From: Chitinophagaceae bacterium
GTDB lineage: Bacteria; Bacteroidota; Bacteroidia; Chitinophagales; Chitinophagaceae
DNA length: 11,336 nucleotides
Direction of reading: 5' to 3'
Assembly: GCA_021738605.1 (NCBI GenBank)
Contig: JAIPBY010000073.1
Coordinates: forward strand, 1-11,336
Shown here: positions 7,524 through 11,336 of the stretch, piece after piece
Numbering within the stretch: position 1 is the first letter of the stretch
How the letters are laid out: each line of letters starts with the position of its first letter
Translations under genes and position numbers: made by a program
The notes under the pieces: generated by a model
Databases searched by the model: none
What the model saw: the letters and a program-made list of their open reading frames with translations, nothing else
What the model was told of the DNA's origin: nothing

Positions 7524-9617
7524 ATGAATAGAGTTGCTCATTCTTTGATCGTATTGTTATTGGTAACTGCTTGCTCTAAAAAAGTAGAAACAGTGGTTAC
7601 TGCTCCATCACCTCCAGTTCCACCGGTAGTGCCCATTGTTGACCCCAATACTTTGACCCTTCCTGTAACGGCTGCTCAAGTGAATGGTGCTTTCTCCTAC
7701 ACCAAAATCAGGAATGTTCATCCCCGACTGCATTATACTGCTGCAGAAATTGTGCAAATTGGAAGTGCTGCTCAAACAGATCCATTTGCCAAGACTACCT
7801 ATGACGATATTATTACAAGGGCTGATGCCCTGATCGGATCACCCTTGCTCGATTATGGACTTGATGCGGCACAGTTGAGAATCAGCAATATCCATACCAT
7901 CAGCAATGATCATTTGCCGTATCTTATCCTCGCTTATCAGTTTACCAAAAACACCAAATACGCATCGCGTGCCTGGGACCAGTTGAACAGGATGTGCAGT
8001 TATCCCGATTGGGGAGCCAACCGGCATTTTTTGGATGCTGGGATTGCCGCAAAAGCAGTAGGGATGGCATTCGACGGTTTGTATGATTATCTGACTGTTG
8101 CCCAGCGCAATCAACTCTACAATGCCTTGCGTTCTTTTGTTCTAGGGCCAGGGAAAAACCAGATTGATAATGGAACAGGACCCTTTAAATGGTATGATAC
8201 TGATGACAACTGGAATGGAATTTGTCATGGGGGTATGATCATGGCAGCATTGGCAACCTATGAGATGGACAGTGTTTTTAACAGCAGTATTATTGCGACT
8301 TGCTCCAACGGTATGCTCAAATACATCAAGTCTTTCGATCCTGATGGAGCAAGTGAAGAGGGGCTTTCATATTGGTCTTATGGCCTCTCCAATACAATGC
8401 TTGCCCTTGAATCAATGAAGCGATCTTTGGGGGCTACTTTTGGGTTGACCAATCAGGCGGGTTTGAGGAAAACAGGGATGTTCCCCTATTATGTTTCCGG
8501 CCCGGTGGGCACTGCTACCTTCGGAGACGATTATGTATATGCAGGAAAGGAAAACAGGTTCCTCTCTTATTTTTGGTTTTCCAAATTTTACAATGATGCC
8601 AACATGGCCAAAACCCATTTTGACATGTGTCAATCCATCAATGCCAATCGAACAGGCAAAATGAATGGCTGGATGGATCTTTTGTTTTACGATCGTCAAT
8701 TGGTCAATCAGGGTGCTGCAGCATCTTTTCCATCATCAGGGTATATCAAGGGGGTAGACTATGCATATCTTTTTGAATCAACTTCAAACGATAATGGACT
8801 CTATGTTGGAATGCATGCCGGAGACAACAATGCGAGCCATGGGCACCTTGACGCAGGTTCATTTTTCATTCAAGGAATGGGTGAAAACTGGGCACAAGGA
8901 AACCTTGGACTTCAATCACCTTATCCCGCAGATTATTTTACTGTAACCAATCCAGCATATGACGCAGCTCCAACCAACAATGCTCCTACAACTGGAAGGT
9001 TTTATTATTACCGCGTAAGAACTGAAGGTAAAAATTGTCTGGTTTTTAATCCGGATGCCAGGCCTGAGCAAAACCCCAAAGGCACAGCTACATTGGTTAA
9101 AAATGAAAATGATAATTCCGGTGGATATTATATCATTGATCTTGGCTCCAACTATTCCCGTGATGTAAAATCGTACAAGCGCGGAATCAAAATGAACCGT
9201 TCCGGGAAATTCATTTCCGTCCAAGATGAATTCACACCCAATTCAACATCAACAGTTTATTGGTTGATGCATTCAGCTGCAACAGATGGAGCCATCATTT
9301 CAGGGGATGGCAAAACTGCCACCATGTACAAAAATGGCAAAACCTTCTATGCAAGGATTGTTTCCCCTGCGGGAGCCTCCTTCAGTAAGGTAGACCGTTC
9401 ATCAACCGCTATCAATTATCTACCTGAAACCGGTGCTATTTTCACCTCCATCATGGCTGGCAAAAATAGTTCCAACCCCTATTATGGAAAGCTTCAAGTT
9501 AAGCTCACTGGTCTTGCCGCCAACACGCCAACATCCATTCGTATAGATTTTCAGTCAACGGCTCCAGGAACACCTACGCCCTTGGTACCCATGGATGGAT
9601 GGACAACTTCAAATTAA
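7524..9617 (+). CDS. heparinase II/III-superfamily polysaccharide lyase, lipoprotein
   Basis: A 697-aa lipoprotein: the signal peptide ends in the lipobox VTAC (Cys17), followed by a Pro-rich linker (about 27-41), so it is probably tethered to the outer membrane. HPRLHYT (from 66) begins an alpha/alpha-toroid region reaching about residue 360. The C-terminal part is an anti-parallel beta-sheet heparinase II/III-like domain. Catalytic-type motifs are DDNWNGICHGG (N229), DGASEEGLSYWSYG (Y283) and ASHGHLDAGSF (H439, H441). The N-to-Y spacing of 54 matches what I recall for heparinase III (PL12) Asn/Tyr pairs, and H439 fits the third catalytic residue. Enzymes of this fold cleave uronic-acid polysaccharides by beta-elimination. 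Substrate could be a glycosaminoglycan, alginate-like or other polyuronide; motifs alone do not decide. Oddly, the usual DLG and GHN positions appear as NLG (N460) and GKN (K503). The start lies 2 bp after the preceding stop, so the two genes are tightly coupled. Confidence 0.88.
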   Translation: MNRVAHSLIVLLLVTACSKKVETVVTAPSPPVPPVVPIVDPNTLTLPVTAAQVNGAFSYTKIRNVHPRLHYTAAEIVQIGSAAQTDPFAKTTYDDIITRADALIGSPLLDYGLDAAQLRISNIHTISNDHLPYLILAYQFTKNTKYASRAWDQLNRMCSYPDWGANRHFLDAGIAAKAVGMAFDGLYDYLTVAQRNQLYNALRSFVLGPGKNQIDNGTGPFKWYDTDDNWNGICHGGMIMAALATYEMDSVFNSSIIATCSNGMLKYIKSFDPDGASEEGLSYWSYGLSNTMLALESMKRSLGATFGLTNQAGLRKTGMFPYYVSGPVGTATFGDDYVYAGKENRFLSYFWFSKFYNDANMAKTHFDMCQSINANRTGKMNGWMDLLFYDRQLVNQGAAASFPSSGYIKGVDYAYLFESTSNDNGLYVGMHAGDNNASHGHLDAGSFFIQGMGENWAQGNLGLQSPYPADYFTVTNPAYDAAPTNNAPTTGRFYYYRVRTEGKNCLVFNPDARPEQNPKGTATLVKNENDNSGGYYIIDLGSNYSRDVKSYKRGIKMNRSGKFISVQDEFTPNSTSTVYWLMHSAATDGAIISGDGKTATMYKNGKTFYARIVSPAGASFSKVDRSSTAINYLPETGAIFTSIMAGKNSSNPYYGKLQVKLTGLAANTPTSIRIDFQSTAPGTPTPLVPMDGWTTSN

Positions 9618-9632
9618 GTATTTTGCTTTATC

Positions 9633-11336
9633 ATGCATAAATCAAGGAATCGGGTAATAGGGCTTTTGCTTTTTATCAGCAGTTTTTCATGTGCACCATC
9701 AATGGCGCAATACTGGAACAGGAATACACAACTTCTCCCTTTTCGCATGGTGCCTGCATTATCCAAAATTGAACACATTGATTTGGACAAGGATGGAGAC
9801 CCGGATGTTTTGAAAGCGATGATCAATGACAGTATTCCTATTGCTTGGATTGATGATGATGATGACATGCAGCAAAACCAAACTGAAGGTGATACCGATA
9901 GCGATTGTCTGCTCATTGATAAGAACAGGGATGGAATATTTGCTGGTCCTTGGGATTTAAGCATTGACTGGTGCGATACAAATCTCGATGGCAAGGCTGA
10001 CATACAACTTGTTGTTAGCAATGCCGGAACCAAGGTTCGCAATTATTATGACTGGGGAGCTGATTATATGTATGTCCTGGATGATGACCATGATGAAATC
10101 ATGCATTATATTGATTGGAACAAGATCATGATGCAAGCCTGGGAACACTCCGGGCATTCTAATTTTTTCAAAGACTATTCAGGCAATTCGACTTTTCTCA
10201 AAATGCATGCTTCAAGTTTCCGCATTGGAGACCTACGCTACAATTGGGAAAACCCTTTTATTTTTTATGACACCAACAAGGATGGCTTGACCGATTGGGC
10301 GATCAGGCTGGTAGACAGTCCGGTTTTCAGGGACAAATCAGACAGTTCAAAAAATGGGTTTGATCAACAGGATAAGGAGATTGATGTGCTGTTTACCAAA
10401 AAGATTGACTATGCTGCACTTACCTGGGATCTTGATCACGATAATGCACCGGGCAATGAGTTTGATTTTGACATGAGTCTTCTTTTCAAGGGGAAAGGCT
10501 TCGACTATAGTGACCAGGAACATCAACTGAAGCATTGGAAAGGGTTGTCTGATGCCAATCATTTGTTGTTTGATCAGCGGTGGAGAGAACTGGATCGTTT
10601 GTATTATCCTGCAAGAGACACCGCTTATCCGTTGATTTTCAAGAGGGGTGATTGGCAGGAATGCCGCCTGGTATTTGACGAAGATGATGACTGCAACCGC
10701 TGGGAGCGGGTTGAATTTTATGAGCCAAAAGATCTCTTTAAGATTGGCATGGAAAAGGGAGGATTGGATAACAATAAACAGGCAGATGCTGCAGGGGATC
10801 GTGGCGAATTTGACATGGACAACAGTGGCAAGGGGAAATTGTACATTGGTGGTTTTGATGGAAAAATACATTTGTATGGAGCCGAGTGGGGTGCTTGGCG
10901 AATCGACCAGCTTGCGTATTCATACCAGGGCTTTGGAGGAAATTATGAACGTTGGGGAAGGGAAAGATTACAACGTGAGCCAAAGTCTTTTGCTACTGTG
11001 AAATATTCCGATGCCAACGGAAATGGATTCTTTGATTGTGTTGAATATGATTTGGATGGGGACAGTCAATTTGAGCAAAGGGTGTCATTGTTGGAGCTTG
11101 GATTGGACGACAGGGTAAGACTCTTCCATACCGATACTGCCAGTTACGATGGGTATACTAAATTATTTGAGGCTGCGGCAGATTGGAACTGGAAGAGAGC
11201 CAACGAGGCCTTGCTAGTGGCAAAAAAATTAAACATCAATACGTCTTGGTATAATTTTTACAAGCGCCCCATTTCACTCCAGCAAAAATATGACTATGGA
11301 TATTGGCTGGGATTTTACATCTATCAGGATATAAGG
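9633..11336 (+). CDS. exported Asp-rich protein with DxDxDG (VCBS/EF-hand-like) loops, 3' truncated by the window
   Basis: The open frame begins at ATG 9633 and runs 568 codons to the window edge without a stop. Residues 1-25 form a signal peptide (VIGLLLFISSFSCAPSMA, probable cut before Q26). Cys20 lies in SFSC, a poor lipobox. The protein carries repeated calcium-loop-like motifs: DLDKDGDPD (50), a run of five Asp (74-78), DKNRDG (96), DTNLDGKAD (115), DDDHDE (150), DTNKDGLTD (213), DLDHDN (266), DEDDD (349), DMDNSGKG (394), DANGNGFFD (460) and DLDGD (473). These resemble VCBS/FG-GAP or thrombospondin type-3/EF-hand loops and suggest a calcium-stabilised beta structure. It is rich in Trp and Tyr. 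From about residue 520 the sequence becomes helical in character (WNWKRANEALLVAKKL). I do not recognise the family and no catalytic motif is evident. It lies 15 bp after the lyase gene and so belongs to the same operon; a role in substrate binding or processing is inferred from context only. Confidence 0.85.
   Translation, partial: MHKSRNRVIGLLLFISSFSCAPSMAQYWNRNTQLLPFRMVPALSKIEHIDLDKDGDPDVLKAMINDSIPIAWIDDDDDMQQNQTEGDTDSDCLLIDKNRDGIFAGPWDLSIDWCDTNLDGKADIQLVVSNAGTKVRNYYDWGADYMYVLDDDHDEIMHYIDWNKIMMQAWEHSGHSNFFKDYSGNSTFLKMHASSFRIGDLRYNWENPFIFYDTNKDGLTDWAIRLVDSPVFRDKSDSSKNGFDQQDKEIDVLFTKKIDYAALTWDLDHDNAPGNEFDFDMSLLFKGKGFDYSDQEHQLKHWKGLSDANHLLFDQRWRELDRLYYPARDTAYPLIFKRGDWQECRLVFDEDDDCNRWERVEFYEPKDLFKIGMEKGGLDNNKQADAAGDRGEFDMDNSGKGKLYIGGFDGKIHLYGAEWGAWRIDQLAYSYQGFGGNYERWGRERLQREPKSFATVKYSDANGNGFFDCVEYDLDGDSQFEQRVSLLELGLDDRVRLFHTDTASYDGYTKLFEAAADWNWKRANEALLVAKKLNINTSWYNFYKRPISLQQKYDYGYWLGFYIYQDIR

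Noticed and set aside
9615..9635. Possible stop-codon readthrough joining the lyase to the Asp-rich protein, since both genes are in the same frame with only TAA and five codons between them
   Set aside because: The downstream gene begins with its own signal peptide, which would be buried in a fusion. Same-frame adjacency is expected by chance one time in three.
9842..9875. GAT/GAC repeats as a microsatellite or sequencing artefact
   Set aside because: The short run encodes five Asp residues within a longer Asp-rich coding frame that stays open, so it is ordinary coding sequence.
10347..10871. A 174-codon minus-strand frame and overlapping short plus-strand frames near the window end
   Set aside because: The plus-strand frame from 9633 is open through the whole region, has a signal peptide and repeated Asp-rich motifs. 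The others are shadows of it.

Overview
The window is a stretch of a Bacteroidota polysaccharide utilization locus (PUL), with every supported gene on the + strand. The evidence is a SusC-type TonB-dependent transporter directly followed by a SusD-type lipoprotein, then a small DUF3823-like surface lipoprotein, then degradative enzymes. The long SusC form with an N-terminal STN domain, the weak or absent Shine-Dalgarno sequences and the moderately AT-rich base composition fit a Chitinophagaceae/Sphingobacteriia-like environmental bacterium. No taxonomic marker is present, so this placement is an inference.

Layout: (1) 21-3413, SusC/RagA transporter whose true start may lie upstream of the window. 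(2) 3426-5399, SusD/RagB glycan-binding lipoprotein. (3) 5418-6143, DUF3823-like lipoprotein, a probable surface glycan-binding protein. (4) 6194-6227, a hairpin plus T-tract in the only sizeable intergenic gap, probably an intrinsic terminator or attenuator that separates the binding/import genes from the enzyme genes. (5) 6259-7521, an exported protein that looks like a clan GH-A (beta/alpha)8-barrel hydrolase of a family I cannot assign. (6) 7524-9617, a lipoprotein polysaccharide lyase of the heparinase II/III superfamily. (7) 9633-11336, the first 568 codons of an exported protein full of Asp-rich DxDxDG-type loops, running off the end of the window.

Proposed working model (inference): the lyase is surface-anchored or periplasmic and cleaves a uronic-acid-containing polysaccharide by beta-elimination. 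SusC, SusD and the DUF3823-like protein capture and import the oligosaccharides. The GH-A-like protein trims them, probably in the periplasm. The Asp-rich protein is an exported accessory or binding protein of unknown role. No sulfatase, kinase or transcription regulator is in the window, so the substrate (glycosaminoglycan, alginate-like or other) cannot be fixed. The STN domain of the transporter suggests control by an ECF sigma/anti-sigma pair encoded elsewhere.

The most interesting parts are the unassigned GH-A-like enzyme, apparent replacement of two presumed metal ligands in the lyase, and the Asp-rich partner protein. No RNA genes, CRISPR arrays, insertion sequences or phage genes were seen.
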